From Paracoccaceae bacterium (lineage in GTDB: Bacteria > Pseudomonadota > Alphaproteobacteria > Rhodobacterales > Rhodobacteraceae): a DNA stretch of 64,000 bases. Below the pieces are notes generated by a model. It saw only the letters and a list, made by a program, of their open reading frames with translations. It was not told where the DNA came from and made no database searches. Numbering within the stretch: the first letter of the stretch is position 1; each line of letters begins with the position of its first letter. Where the stretch lies: NCBI GenBank assembly GCA_002709405.1, contig PAQV01000085.1, positions 18,885-82,884 on the forward strand, given 5' to 3'. Shown here one piece after another: positions 53,494-62,737 of the stretch. The translations under genes and the position numbers were made by a program.

Positions 53494-55077
53494 TCAGCGT
53501 GCCTTGAAAAGTCCGCCGAGAATGCCGCGCACAAGGCGCTTGCCGGTGGTGCCCGAAAGCTCCTTGAGCACCGCCTGCCCCAGCGCCTCACCGATCGAAT
53601 TCGGCGCGCTGTAGCGGCTGGAGCGCGGTTTGCTCGCGGTCTTGCGCATCGGCTTGGCACGCGGTGTCGGATCATAGCGCCGCGCGCGATTATACTCGCG
53701 GATCATGTCGCCGGCGTCGCCTGCCCCTCGCGAGTCCACTTCGGCGCGCTCTGCCTCCTCCGCTGCCTGCGCCGCCTCATCGGCCCGTGCCTTGAGGATC
53801 TCGTAGGCCGAATGCCGGTCGAGCGGCGTGTCGTATTTCGCCGCGAGCGTCGAGCCCGCCAGCACCGCGGCGCGCTCCTCCGGCGTGATCGGGCCCAGCT
53901 GCGACGAGGGCGGTCGGATCAGGGTCCGCTGCACGATGCCCGGCACGCCCTTCTCCTGCAGCATCGAGGTCACCGCCTCTCCGGTGCCGACCTCACGGAT
54001 CGCCACCTCGGTGTCGAAGGTGGGGTTCGGGCGATAGGTCTCGGCCGCCTGCCGCAGTGCCTTCTTGTCGCGCGCGGTGAAGGCGCGCAGCGCGTGCTGC
54101 ACCCGGTTGCCGAGTTGCCCGAGAATGTCCTCGGGGATGTCGTCAGGATTCTGAGTTATGAAATACACGCCCACCCCCTTGGAGCGGATCAGCCGCGCCA
54201 CCTGCTCGACCTTGTCGACCAGCGCCTTCGGTGCGTCGTCGAACAAAAGATGCGCCTCGTCGAAAAAGAACACCAGCTTCGGCTTGTCGGGATTGCCGAC
54301 CTCCGGCAGCTCCTCGAAAAGCTCCGACAGCAGCCAGAGCAGGAACGTGGCGTAGAGCCTGGGGGCGCCCATCAGCGCGTCGGCGGCAAGGATGTTGACG
54401 TGGCCGCGCCCGTCCGGGGCCAGCTGCATCAGGTCCGCCAGAGCCAGTGCCGGCTCGCCGAAGAGCTTGTCGCCCCCTTGGTTCTCGAGCACCAGAAGCC
54501 GGCGCTGGATCGCGCCGATCGAGGCGGTGGAGACATTGCCATAGCGCAGCGACAGCTCTTTCGCGTTCTCGCCGACCCAGACCAGAAGCGCCTGCAGGTC
54601 CTTGAGATCCAGAAGCGGGAGCCCCTGCTCGTCCGATAGCCGGAAGGCGATGTTGAGCACGCCCTCCTGCGCATCGGTCAGCTCGAGCAGTCGCGCCAGC
54701 AGGAGCGGCCCCATCTCGGCCACGGTGGTGCGCACCGGATGGCCCTGCGCGCTGAACAGGTCCCAGAACACCGCCGGGAAGGCAGAATAAGCGAAGTCAT
54801 CGAAGCCGATTGTGGCGTTGCGCTTGGCAAAGGCATCATGCAGCTTGCCCCCCGCGCTGCCGGCTTTGCACAGCCCCGACAGATCCCCCTTCACATCGGC
54901 AAGGAAGACAGGAACGCCGGCGGCCGAGAAGCCTTCGGCCAGGATCTGCAGCGTCACCGTCTTGCCGGTGCCGGTGGCGCCCGCGATCAGCCCGTGCCGA
55001 TTTGCGTATTTCAGCGCCAGATGCTGCTTGTCGCCGTAGCCCTCTCCGCCACCGCCTAAAAAAACGCCACTCTCCAT
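53494..55077 (-). CDS. HerA-like ATPase, DUF853 family
   Basis: A 527-residue P-loop ATPase of the helicase HerA-like/DUF853 family. Walker A is GATGTGKTVT near residue 35 and Walker B is LVFFFDEAHLLF. The C-terminal tail (about 425-527) is basic and Arg-rich. These proteins are widespread, but their role is poorly defined; DNA translocation is inferred from the HerA/FtsK relationship. The start at 55077 follows GGAGG by six bases. It converges on the hybrid kinase with only seven bases between. Confidence 0.88.
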   Translation of the reverse strand: MESGVFLGGGGEGYGDKQHLALKYANRHGLIAGATGTGKTVTLQILAEGFSAAGVPVFLADVKGDLSGLCKAGSAGGKLHDAFAKRNATIGFDDFAYSAFPAVFWDLFSAQGHPVRTTVAEMGPLLLARLLELTDAQEGVLNIAFRLSDEQGLPLLDLKDLQALLVWVGENAKELSLRYGNVSTASIGAIQRRLLVLENQGGDKLFGEPALALADLMQLAPDGRGHVNILAADALMGAPRLYATFLLWLLSELFEELPEVGNPDKPKLVFFFDEAHLLFDDAPKALVDKVEQVARLIRSKGVGVYFITQNPDDIPEDILGQLGNRVQHALRAFTARDKKALRQAAETYRPNPTFDTEVAIREVGTGEAVTSMLQEKGVPGIVQRTLIRPPSSQLGPITPEERAAVLAGSTLAAKYDTPLDRHSAYEILKARADEAAQAAEEAERAEVDSRGAGDAGDMIREYNRARRYDPTPRAKPMRKTASKPRSSRYSAPNSIGEALGQAVLKELSGTTGKRLVRGILGGLFKAR

Positions 55078-55120
55078 GCCGGACCTCCACGCGCGTGCGC
55101 CTCGACCATACAATCTTAAC

Positions 55121-55224
55121 CTTTTGAGGCCAGTATCTTTTTTGCCCGGGGCATCATGTCCTCTCCTGCTTCGGGCAGACTTCCTCCCTGTCAGACTGGC
55201 CGCGCTCTCGGGCGCGGCCTTTTT
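55121..55224 (+). ncRNA. Candidate small RNA or leader RNA ending at a strong terminator
   Basis: A TACAAT box (55109-55114) without a clear -35 is followed by about 100 bases ending in GGCCGCGC-TCTCGG-GCGCGGCC plus five T (55198-55224). No + strand gene ends here, so the terminator needs an RNA of its own. The body has C/T-rich words (CTTCCTCCC) that could pair with ribosome sites, as described for alphaproteobacterial cuckoo-type RNAs. A 26-codon frame from ATG 55155 overlaps it and looks non-coding. Confidence 0.35.
55198..55224 (+). terminator. Intrinsic terminator upstream of the IalB gene (first)
   Basis: An 8-bp all-GC stem with a 6-base loop is followed by TTTTT. It is a textbook intrinsic terminator on the + strand although the nearest upstream gene is on the - strand. 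Confidence 0.75.
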
Positions 55225-55259
55225 ATGCAGTTGTGATCGCGCTGACGTGAGAAACCCTG

Positions 55260-55361
55260 TTGACCGCCTCATGAGAGTTTCGTAGCGTTCGGCCAATGAC
55301 AAAGCCGGCCGGTCCGGCAGGGAGCAAGGGGGAAGGGACCATCTGGTCCCTTTTCTCTTTT
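55260..55361 (+). promoter_or_regulatory. Promoter and second terminator unit ahead of the IalB gene
   Basis: TTGACC (55260-55265) and TAGCGT (55283-55288) are 17 bases apart. About 40 bases after the expected start, AAGGGACCA-TC-TGGTCCCTT (55333-55352) forms a 9-bp hairpin followed by TTTTCTCTTTT. An earlier GCCGG/CCGGC stem could compete. This may be an attenuating leader for the IalB gene, which begins at 55479, or a separate short RNA. Confidence 0.4.
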
Positions 55362-55478
55362 GTTCCACCGGCTTGCGGCTTCCCGCCATTGTGTCCGGGG
55401 CGCGGCAATTCCGGCCTGACACCGCGTCGGCGCCGTGATACTCGGACGAGGACTCATGACCATTCCGAGGGAGTTTCC

Positions 55479-56132
55479 ATGACCAGACTGCTTTCCGCCC
55501 TGTGGGCCCTGCCGCTCGTGGCCGGCCTCTCTGCCGCACCGGCATTTGCCCAGGACAGCGCGCAGTCCTCCGAGCAGCCAGCAGAACAGCCCGCTGAACA
55601 GTCGCAGAGCCCCATCGGCGGTGCGCTGAGCATGGGGGAATCCGACGCTGACGCCACCCCCGGCAACCCGCAGGCCGAGACCTACACCAAGGCGACCCAC
55701 GGCGACTGGGAGGTGCAGTGCCTGCGCGTGCCCGAGGGCACCAACGCCGAGGACCCCTGCCAGATGTACCAGCTTCTCAAGGACGAGAACGGTGGTGACG
55801 TGGCCGAAGTCAGCGTGTTCCGCCTGCAAAACGGTGGCCAGGTCGTCGCCGGCGGCACCTTTGTCGTGCCGCTCGAGACGCTGCTGACCCAAAAGCTCTC
55901 CATCTCCGTCGATGGCGGTCAGGCCAAGCGCTACGACTTCTCGTTCTGCACGCAGGTCGGCTGCTACGCGCGCGTGGGCTTCACCGCCGACGACATCGCC
56001 CGCTTCAAGGCCGGCAGCGCCGCAACGGTCGCCATCGTGCCCGCGCTGGCACCCGACCAGCGCGTCGAGCTCGAGATGTCGCTGTCGGGCTTCACCGCGG
56101 GCTTCGACGAGACCTCCGAGCTGCGCCAGTAA
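55479..56132 (+). CDS. Invasion-associated locus B (IalB) family protein
   Basis: A 217-residue periplasmic protein. The signal peptide ends near residue 23 (LVAGLSAAPAFAQ), followed by a Gln/Ser/Glu-rich linker. The IalB domain starts at THGDWEVQCLRVPEG and has a paired-cysteine pattern (CQMYQ, FCTQVGCYARVGF). The name comes from Bartonella invasion; in free-living relatives the role is unknown. AGGGAG lies five bases before the ATG. The gene is followed by a strong terminator and converges on lpxB. Confidence 0.88.
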   Translation: MTRLLSALWALPLVAGLSAAPAFAQDSAQSSEQPAEQPAEQSQSPIGGALSMGESDADATPGNPQAETYTKATHGDWEVQCLRVPEGTNAEDPCQMYQLLKDENGGDVAEVSVFRLQNGGQVVAGGTFVVPLETLLTQKLSISVDGGQAKRYDFSFCTQVGCYARVGFTADDIARFKAGSAATVAIVPALAPDQRVELEMSLSGFTAGFDETSELRQ

Positions 56133-56162
56133 GCGCGACCGGACACGGACAAGAAACAAGAG

Positions 56163-56190
56163 GGCCGCGGGAACATCCCGCGGCCTTTTT
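56163..56190 (+). terminator. Intrinsic terminator between the IalB gene and lpxB
   Basis: GGCCGCGGGA-ACA-TCCCGCGGCC forms a 10-bp perfect stem followed by TTTTT on +. On the - strand the following sequence is also moderately T-rich, so it may serve lpxB as well. Confidence 0.8.
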
Positions 56191-56211
56191 CATGAGCCCC
56201 GGTCGGGCGGC

Positions 56212-57369
56212 TCAGCCCCGCCCCAGCCCCTCCAGCACCGCCTGCGCAGCGCGGTCGCCCGGGTGCGGCCCACCGCGGCCCAGCCGCTCCATGGTCAGCG
56301 CCATCGCCTCGACCTGCGCCTGTGGCGCCTCGAGCACGGACAGCAACGCATCGGCGATCGGGGCGGGACGGCATGCCTTTCCGATGAACTCAGGGACGGC
56401 GCGGGTCTCGGACACGAGGTTGACCAACGTCACCGTATCGACCAGCAGCATCCGCCCGATGATCTCGCGCGAGAGCCAGCCCATGTCATAGGCCACCACC
56501 ATCGGCGTGCCGGCCGCGGCCAACTCGAGCGAGACCGTGCCAGACGCCGCGAGCGCTACGTCGGAGGCGGCGAAGGCAGCGCGCTTCTCGGCAGCCATAT
56601 CCTCACCCAGCTTGCGCGGCTCGAGCACCAGCGGCGGCTCCGCCCAGCCTGCGCAGAGCTCTTCGACCATCGGTGCCACCGGGGCTGCGGCAGGCAGGAC
56701 GAAGCGCAGATCCGGGCGTTCCTGCTGCAACCGAGCGACCACGTCCCCGAAGACCGGCGCGAGGCGCGACACCTCGGAGCGGCGCGAGCCGGGGAGGATC
56801 AGCGCGACGGGCGCGTCTCCAAGATCGTGGCGCTGGCGGAAGGCCGCAACGTCATCGTCGCCGGCCTGCGGCTCGGTCACCACCGGGTGGCCGACAAAAT
56901 CGCAGCGCATCCCGGCGGCTTCCATGTAGGGCGGCTCGAAGGGCAGCAGCGCCAGCACCTGATCGACATGGCGCGCCATCTTGGTGGCGCGCTTCGGACG
57001 CCACGCCCAGACCGTGGGCGCCACGTAATGCACCACGCGGATGTCGGAGCGCGCCTTGACGAGCTCGGCCACCCGCAGCGAGAATTCCGGCAGGTCGACA
57101 GTGATCAGCACGTCCGGCTCGGCGGCGATGATCGCCTCGGCGGTCTCGCGGATGCGGGCCTTGAGCTTGCCGTACTGGCGCAGGATCTCGGTGATCCCCA
57201 TGACCGAGATCTCGTCCATGGGAAACAGGCTCTCGAGCCCCTGCCCGATCATCCGCTCGCCGCCGATTCCGGTGAACTGGACCTCGGGCACCCGGGCCTT
57301 GAGACCCTCCATCAGCGACGCGCCGAGCTTGTCGCCCGAGGGCTCGCCTGCCGTGATATAGACCTTCAT
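56212..57369 (-). CDS. lpxB: Lipid-A-disaccharide synthase
   Basis: A 385-residue GT-B glycosyltransferase that joins UDP-2,3-diacylglucosamine and lipid X into the lipid A disaccharide. The N-terminal TAGEPSGDKLGASLMEGL, the middle HYVAPTVWAWRPKRA and the C-terminal LPGSRRSEVSRL and VAYDMGWLSR segments are diagnostic. It is the last gene of the envelope operon and overlaps lpxI by four bases. Confidence 0.95.
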   Translation of the reverse strand: MKVYITAGEPSGDKLGASLMEGLKARVPEVQFTGIGGERMIGQGLESLFPMDEISVMGITEILRQYGKLKARIRETAEAIIAAEPDVLITVDLPEFSLRVAELVKARSDIRVVHYVAPTVWAWRPKRATKMARHVDQVLALLPFEPPYMEAAGMRCDFVGHPVVTEPQAGDDDVAAFRQRHDLGDAPVALILPGSRRSEVSRLAPVFGDVVARLQQERPDLRFVLPAAAPVAPMVEELCAGWAEPPLVLEPRKLGEDMAAEKRAAFAASDVALAASGTVSLELAAAGTPMVVAYDMGWLSREIIGRMLLVDTVTLVNLVSETRAVPEFIGKACRPAPIADALLSVLEAPQAQVEAMALTMERLGRGGPHPGDRAAQAVLEGLGRG

Positions 57370-58151
57370 GCGTCGCGCTCCCGCACCCAGAGAAACAGCC
57401 CGGCGGCGTCGAGCGCCTCGATCATCGCGGGCCGGTCGACCATCATCACGCCACCCGCTGACAGCACGATGCCCGAGAGCCCCGCCCGGACGGCACCCTC
57501 AGCCGTGCGGGGGCCGACCACCGGCAGATCGGCGCGATGGTCCTGTCCCGGCTTCTCGGCCTTGTAGAGCACGCCGCCAGCGGCGGCCTCGAGCGCGTCG
57601 ATCATCGCGTCGGTGCCGGCCTCGTCCTCGCGGGCCAGCACCGCGCCGTCTCGGATCACGCAAGCCTGCCCGAAATCGCGTGCGCCCTGCTCGCGACTGA
57701 CCTGATCGCCCAGCCGTGCCGCGCCGATGTCGGCGGCCCCGGGCTGCACCTGCGTCAGAACGCCTGAAGGTGGCAGCAGGTCAGGGGCGGCCTCGTGCGC
57801 CCCCACGACCTCGAACCCCGCGCCCTCGAGCAGCCCGATGACAATCCGCAGCGCCCCGTCGTCGCCGCGCTTCAATGCACGACGAAAGGCCGGCAGCATC
57901 AGCACGGTGCGCCAATCGAGCTGGGTCAGCCGGATCTCGGGACGCGCAACGCGGCCGACCATGCAGATCCGGGTCACGCCGCGCTTCCGTAGCCAGTGCA
58001 GGAAGCTGCCCAGCGTCTCGATCCGGAAGCTGCGGTCGACCGCAAGCCCCTCGGGCATATGCGGCTCGAGCGCGCAGATCAGCGGGCGCTCCGGGCAGGC
58101 GTCGGCCACCGCGCGGGGCAAGGCGCCCTGCCCTGCGATCAGCGCCAGCAT
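57366..58151 (-). CDS. lpxI: UDP-2,3-diacylglucosamine pyrophosphatase LpxI
   Basis: A 261-residue LpxI (formerly DUF1009) enzyme. It hydrolyses UDP-2,3-diacylglucosamine to lipid X and UMP, replacing LpxH in alphaproteobacteria. Typical segments are LALIAGQGALPRAVADA, GVTRICMVGRVARPE and the C-terminal GVMMVDRPAMIEALDAAGLFLWV. It lies between lpxA and lpxB with a four-base overlap to lpxB, which supports the assignment. Confidence 0.93.
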   Translation of the reverse strand: MLALIAGQGALPRAVADACPERPLICALEPHMPEGLAVDRSFRIETLGSFLHWLRKRGVTRICMVGRVARPEIRLTQLDWRTVLMLPAFRRALKRGDDGALRIVIGLLEGAGFEVVGAHEAAPDLLPPSGVLTQVQPGAADIGAARLGDQVSREQGARDFGQACVIRDGAVLAREDEAGTDAMIDALEAAAGGVLYKAEKPGQDHRADLPVVGPRTAEGAVRAGLSGIVLSAGGVMMVDRPAMIEALDAAGLFLWVRERDA

Positions 58152-58155
58152 GCGC

Positions 58156-58944
58156 TCAGCCCGGGGTCAGGAAATGACGATCACTGTCGCCGAGGATGAA
58201 ATCGACGATCTCGCGCACATGCTCGCTCTGGGTCTCGTCCCCGAGCCGCTTGGCGCGGTCGGCAAACGCCCCCTCGCCCTGCGCAAGCATCTGGAACGCG
58301 GCGCGCAGCGCGGTGATGTCGGCCCGGCTCACGCCACGGCGCTTCAGGCCCACGAGGTTGAGCCCGTCGAGCTTGCCGCGCGGCGCCTGCACGAGGCCGT
58401 AGGGGATCACGTCGTTGGTGACCATGGTCACCGCGCCGATGATCGCGCCCTGCCCGATACGCACCCACTGGTGCACGCCCGAAAGCCCGCCGACGATGAC
58501 ATCATCGGCGATCACGCAATGCCCGGCCACGGCGGAGTTGTTGACCAGGATCACCCGGTCGCCAACCTGCACGTCATGCGCGACGTGGCAGCCGGCCATG
58601 AACAGACCGTCATCGCCGACGCTGGTCACCCCGCCACCGCCCTCGGTGCCGGAATTCATCGTGACATGCTCGCGGATGCGGTTGCGCTTGCCGATCACAA
58701 GTCTGGTGCTCTCGCCGCGGAACTTGAGGTCCTGCGGGATCTCGCCGATCACCGCGAAGGGAAACACCACGGTTTCCTCGCCGATCTCGGTCTTGCCGGT
58801 GACAACAACGTGCGATTTCAGCTCGACGCGCGGCCCGAGAACGACCTCGGGGCCGACATGGCAGAACGGGCCGATGATGCAGCCCTCGCCGATCTGCGCC
58901 CCGTCCTCGACGATGGCGCCGGGATGGATCTGTGTCTCGGTCAC
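58156..58944 (-). CDS. lpxA: UDP-N-acetylglucosamine acyltransferase
   Basis: A 262-residue left-handed beta-helix acyltransferase, the first enzyme of lipid A synthesis. Hexapeptide repeats run from [16 protein letters not shown] to about residue 190. The catalytic histidine lies in [14 protein letters not shown], and [11 protein letters not shown] is a family hallmark. It starts with GTG at 58944, overlapping the fabZ stop as GTGA. An ATG further upstream lies inside fabZ and was rejected. Confidence 0.95.
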   Translation of the reverse strand: MTETQIHPGAIVEDGAQIGEGCIIGPFCHVGPEVVLGPRVELKSHVVVTGKTEIGEETVVFPFAVIGEIPQDLKFRGESTRLVIGKRNRIREHVTMNSGTEGGGGVTSVGDDGLFMAGCHVAHDVQVGDRVILVNNSAVAGHCVIADDVIVGGLSGVHQWVRIGQGAIIGAVTMVTNDVIPYGLVQAPRGKLDGLNLVGLKRRGVSRADITALRAAFQMLAQGEGAFADRAKRLGDETQSEHVREIVDFILGDSDRHFLTPG

Positions 58945-59402
58945 GTCGGCAGGTCCATCATCGCGGTGAACTCGACCTCGCAGGCCATTTCGCCCTCGAC
59001 CTCGGCCACGCCGCCGAACTTCCAGACCTTGCCGCCGGGCTTGCCGCGCAGCGTGGTGAGGTTCATGCGCAGCTGGTCGCCCGGCACCACCATGCGGCGG
59101 AACTTGCACTTGTCGATGGCCATGAAATAGACCTTCAGGTCCTTGTCCGCGAGATCGAGCGCGGTGCCCACCATCACGGCGGCGGTCTGCGCCATGGCCT
59201 CGGCGATGGTGACGCCCGGCATGATCGGCTGGCCCGGAAAGTGGCCCTGGAAATGCGGCTCGTTCATGGTGACGTTCTTGATGCCGACCGCCGACTTGTA
59301 GCCGTCGATCTCGACCACCCGGTCAACCAGGAGGAACGGGTAACGGTGCGGCAGAATGCGCTGGATCAGCTGGATATCCGCGGTGAGCAACGTGTCGGTC
59401 AT
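58941..59402 (-). CDS. fabZ: 3-hydroxyacyl-ACP dehydratase FabZ
   Basis: A 153-residue hotdog-fold dehydratase of type II fatty acid synthesis. The signature [13 protein letters not shown] is near the N-terminus and the catalytic [18 protein letters not shown], with its histidine, is central. AGGA lies seven bases before ATG 59402; an upstream ATG at 59459 would add 19 residues without family likeness. The gene is coupled to lpxA, so flow into lipid A and fatty acids is linked as in other Proteobacteria. Confidence 0.95.
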   Translation of the reverse strand: MTDTLLTADIQLIQRILPHRYPFLLVDRVVEIDGYKSAVGIKNVTMNEPHFQGHFPGQPIMPGVTIAEAMAQTAAVMVGTALDLADKDLKVYFMAIDKCKFRRMVVPGDQLRMNLTTLRGKPGGKVWKFGGVAEVEGEMACEVEFTAMMDLPT

Positions 59403-59473
59403 GGTGTTTTCCTGTCGATCTGTCGCCCCGTCCCTAGCAACAGCCGCGTGACGGGGCAAGCGTCGAGGCCGGA

Positions 59474-60046
59474 TCAGGGCTGAGCCGGAGCCTCGGACGC
59501 CTCGGACCCATCGCCGATCTCGGCGTCGATGCGGGCGATGGCCGCGTCGGTGATGTCGATCACGTCCGCCGAGAGAAACAGCGAGCGCTTCTCGAGGATC
59601 ACCACGGCACCGGCCTCGCGCATGATCTGCTCGATCACCGGTTCGGAGGCCGTGATGAACTCGCGGCGAAGCCGTTCGGAGAGTTCGCCGACCGCACGGG
59701 CCTTGGCGTCCTGTTCACGGCGCAGTCCCTGCACCTTCTGATCGAACGCATCCGCAAGCGCACGGAACTCCATCGGGTCGAGTGTTGCGCGCTTCTCGGT
59801 AAGCTCGCGTTCCTCCGACGTAAGCTCGGCCTCGATGCGGCGGTTCTCGGCGGCGATCTCCGTCCCCTCCTGCTCGAACATGGCCGCCACGCGCTCGCCA
59901 TAGGCGCTCTCGGCGAACAGCCGGTCGAACTCGATCGTGAGAAAGTCGCTTTCGACGATGCCGGGATCCGCGCCCTGTGCGGACGCGGTCCCTGCGGCCA
60001 ATCCGAGGCCAAGCGCGAGGACGAGATGCCTCAGGGCCCGGACCAT
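59474..60046 (-). CDS. OmpH/Skp family periplasmic chaperone
   Basis: A 190-residue exported protein with a signal peptide to about residue 24 ([15 protein letters not shown]) and a long helical coiled coil (about 55-130) rich in Glu and Arg, as in Skp. Skp holds unfolded outer-membrane proteins for the BAM complex. It starts one base before the bamA stop, so it is co-transcribed with bamA. A short acidic, Pro-rich C-terminus is present. Confidence 0.9.
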   Translation of the reverse strand: MVRALRHLVLALGLGLAAGTASAQGADPGIVESDFLTIEFDRLFAESAYGERVAAMFEQEGTEIAAENRRIEAELTSEERELTEKRATLDPMEFRALADAFDQKVQGLRREQDAKARAVGELSERLRREFITASEPVIEQIMREAGAVVILEKRSLFLSADVIDITDAAIARIDAEIGDGSEASEAPAQP

Positions 60047-60047
60047 C

Positions 60048-62411
60048 TCAGAACTCTGTCGAGACGGTCAGGCTGAAGTTCTGTTCGCGGTCCTCGTCTT
60101 CCTTGACCAGGGGACGCGAGAAGTTCAGCCGGAGCGGCCCGAGCGCGGAGTCCCAGAACACCGAGAAGCCGATCACGTGACGCAGGCTGAAATCCTCGTA
60201 GAGGATGTCGTTCGTTACCGTCGACGTGGTCGCGTCATCAAGCCCCCAGACCGAGCCCATGTCGTAGAACAGGCCGCCGGTGATGCCGTATTCATCCGGC
60301 AGACCAATGGGGAATTCCGCTTCGAGCCGCATCACGGCGAAGTAGTTGCCGCCCAGCGAGTCGTCCACGTCTTCGGCGTCGTTGAATTCCCGCGGCCCGA
60401 TGCCGCCGTACTCAAAGCCACGGAGCGTAGAGTCGTTCAGGCGGAAGCGGTCGGTGACACGGCTGCGGCCGCTGGTGTAGTTCAGCGCCCCGGCCTCGAA
60501 GGTTGCCCTCAGGGTGACTTCCTCGTTCCAGACGCGTTGCTGCGCAACGGCACGGAGGTTGGTCTCGATAAAGCTGGTATCGCCGCCGAGCCCGCCGAAA
60601 TCCTGCCCGAACTCAAGCAGAACACCGGCGTTCGGATCAAGGCCGTCGCGCCGTGTGTCCCAGCTGAACGTGTAGCCGAGGCTGCTGTCCCAGCGCTCGC
60701 CGAGGTCTTCCTCGGCGCGGATGATCTGGCCGGCATCGCCGTCGTCGGTGTTGAGGATGTCGCTGTATTCCAGCGTGTAGCGCAGGCTGAGACGGCCGAA
60801 ATCGGAAACCGGGAAGCCGATGCTCGGACGGAAGACGCCGCGGCCGGTGTCGAACTCGGCATATTCCTGCTCGGTCGCGGAGTAGCTGGCGCCGAGGCCA
60901 AAGGTCAGGTCACGGCCGAGGAAGCGCGGCTCGACGAAGTTGAACGAGTAGTTGTTGTTGGTCGAGGCGGTGCTGACCCCGGCGGACAGACGCTGCCCGC
61001 GGCCAAGGAAGTTTCGTTCGCTGAAGGACAGCGACAGCCCCAGACCGTTCGAGGTCGAGTAGGAGCCGCCGAAACCGATCGAGCCGGTCGGCTGCTCCTC
61101 GACGTTGACGTCGATGATCACCTGCTGCGGCGTGGTGCCTTCGCGGGCATTCACATCCGCCTCGGAGAAAAATCCCAGCGCGCGGATGCGCTCGGCGGAT
61201 TGGCGGATGGCGCGCGGATTGAACGGGTCGCCTTCGACCGTGTCGAACTGCCGCCGCACGACGCGGTCGAGCGTCGTCGTGTTGCCCTCGATGTCGATGC
61301 GCTCGACGAAGATGCGCTCGCCGCGGGTCATCTCGAAGGCCACGTCGAGGGTCTGGGTGCGATCGTTTCGGGTGATGCGCGGATTGACCCGCACAAAGGT
61401 CAGCCCTTCCTGCACGCCGAGCCGCTCGAGACGCGCAATCTCGTTCTCGATCGTGGACGGAGAGTAGGTCTGGCCCGACTTCATCTTGATGGCGTCGCGG
61501 AACAGCAGGGTATCGACCTCGGGCAAATCGGACTGCACGCTGATCTCGCCGATGTCGAACTGCTGCCCTTCCTCGATGTTGAAGGTCACGAAATACGCGT
61601 CGCGCTCCGAGGCCAGCTCGGTATTCACACCGGTGATGCGGAAGTCGACATAGCCGCGCGAGGCGTAGAAATCCTGAAGAAGCTGGCGGTCGAACTCGAT
61701 CCGGTCGGCGATGAAGGTGTCCGCCGTGATGATCGCGCGGAGCAGGCCGGCCTGCTTGGTCTCGAGCACGCGGCGCAGACGGCGGTCGCTGAACTCGGTG
61801 TTGCCGACAAAGGAGATGCGCTCGACCTCGGTGACGCCGCCTTCGAAGATCTCGTAGACCAGATCAACGCGGTTGTCCGAACGCCGGATCAGCTTGGGCG
61901 TCACCCGTGCTGCGATGCGACCCTGCTGGGTGTAGGCCTCGGCGATGGCATTGGCGTCCTGCTCGGCGGCACTCGGGCTGTAGACCCGGCGCGGCTGCGT
62001 GGCGACGATGGCCGCGAGATCCTCGTCCTTGATCCGGCGGTTGCCTTCAAAGGCGATGCGGTTGATCGTCGGATATTCGGTGACGCGGATCACCAGCGTG
62101 TTGCCCTGCGGCACGATCTCGACCGTCTCGAACAGGCCGGAGGCGACGATCCGCTGATACGCCGCGTTCAGCTCGCCGCCCGAAACCGGTGCCCCGCGCG
62201 CGATGCCCGCATAGCTGAGGATGGTGCCGGCCTCGATCCGCTGGTTGCCCTCGATCGAGACGTTGCTGAAAGAGAAGGTCTGGGCTTGGGACGGCACCGG
62301 GAGCGCCGTGAAAGCCACTGATATTGCGACAGAAAGCGCCGCTAGCGAGCTGCCAATTTTAAGATTGCGCGCGCCACGCAGGAGGCTGGCCCCTGAAAGC
62401 CCTTGGGTCAT
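60048..62411 (-). CDS. bamA: Outer membrane protein assembly factor BamA
   Basis: A 787-residue Omp85 protein. The signal peptide ends near residue 44 (FTALPVPSQAQ). Five POTRA domains cover about residues 47-440, each with the IEGNxR-type turn (SIEGNQRIEAG, IAFEGNRRIKD, ISFVGNTEFSD, IDIEGNTTTLD). The C-terminal 16-stranded barrel ends LTVSTEF with the required terminal aromatic residue. RFRLNDSTLRGFEYGGIGPRE carries the conserved RGF motif. It inserts beta-barrel proteins into the outer membrane. Confidence 0.95.
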   Translation of the reverse strand: MTQGLSGASLLRGARNLKIGSSLAALSVAISVAFTALPVPSQAQTFSFSNVSIEGNQRIEAGTILSYAGIARGAPVSGGELNAAYQRIVASGLFETVEIVPQGNTLVIRVTEYPTINRIAFEGNRRIKDEDLAAIVATQPRRVYSPSAAEQDANAIAEAYTQQGRIAARVTPKLIRRSDNRVDLVYEIFEGGVTEVERISFVGNTEFSDRRLRRVLETKQAGLLRAIITADTFIADRIEFDRQLLQDFYASRGYVDFRITGVNTELASERDAYFVTFNIEEGQQFDIGEISVQSDLPEVDTLLFRDAIKMKSGQTYSPSTIENEIARLERLGVQEGLTFVRVNPRITRNDRTQTLDVAFEMTRGERIFVERIDIEGNTTTLDRVVRRQFDTVEGDPFNPRAIRQSAERIRALGFFSEADVNAREGTTPQQVIIDVNVEEQPTGSIGFGGSYSTSNGLGLSLSFSERNFLGRGQRLSAGVSTASTNNNYSFNFVEPRFLGRDLTFGLGASYSATEQEYAEFDTGRGVFRPSIGFPVSDFGRLSLRYTLEYSDILNTDDGDAGQIIRAEEDLGERWDSSLGYTFSWDTRRDGLDPNAGVLLEFGQDFGGLGGDTSFIETNLRAVAQQRVWNEEVTLRATFEAGALNYTSGRSRVTDRFRLNDSTLRGFEYGGIGPREFNDAEDVDDSLGGNYFAVMRLEAEFPIGLPDEYGITGGLFYDMGSVWGLDDATTSTVTNDILYEDFSLRHVIGFSVFWDSALGPLRLNFSRPLVKEDEDREQNFSLTVSTEF

Positions 62412-62491
62412 CCTTCAATCCACTCCGCCTTTATTTTTCAACGTGAGTATCGGGATTGAAGTACCTTGTCAAAAGCCGAAACGGCCCGTTT

Positions 62492-62617
62492 TCAGAGCGA
62501 TCCCAGAAAGGCGCCCAAATACAACGCGCCCGCAATCGCGAGGACGCTGAGAACGCGATCCAGGTTGATCATGACGAGCAGGCCGAGGCCGCGATATCCG
62601 GTTTGAAGCGTGTGCAT
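62492..62617 (-). CDS. Small single-pass membrane protein between rseP and bamA
   Basis: A 41-residue frame, MHTLQTGYRGLGLLVMINLD onward, with one membrane segment at about residues 21-40 (VLSVLAIAGALYLGAFLGSL). I recall short proteins with the same N-terminus in other Rhodobacteraceae, but could not check. A weak GGA ribosome site precedes the ATG. It sits in the 326-base gap between rseP and bamA, on their strand, and may take part in envelope biogenesis; the function is unknown. Confidence 0.6.
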   Translation of the reverse strand: MHTLQTGYRGLGLLVMINLDRVLSVLAIAGALYLGAFLGSL

Positions 62618-62692
62618 GGTGGTCCAGCCGGTTTCCAGAAATTGGTTTCCGAACCGTTCCTAGACGCCCATTGCGGCTGTTTTGCGGCATAG

Positions 62693-62727
62693 CCCGCACG
62701 AAAACGCGGCGTCGGTTTCCGTGCGGG
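62693..62727 (-). terminator. Hairpin after rseP
   Basis: CCCGCACG (62693-62700) pairs with CGTGCGGG (62720-62727) around a 19-base loop, 11 bases after the rseP stop. No T-run follows, so it is more likely an mRNA processing or attenuation element than a complete terminator. Confidence 0.4.
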
Positions 62728-62737
62728 AGACTGTCCC

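Noticed and set aside
55155..55235. A 26-codon frame overlapping the first terminator before the IalB gene
   Set aside because: The frame runs through the terminator stem, has no ribosome site, and its composition follows the RNA hairpin.
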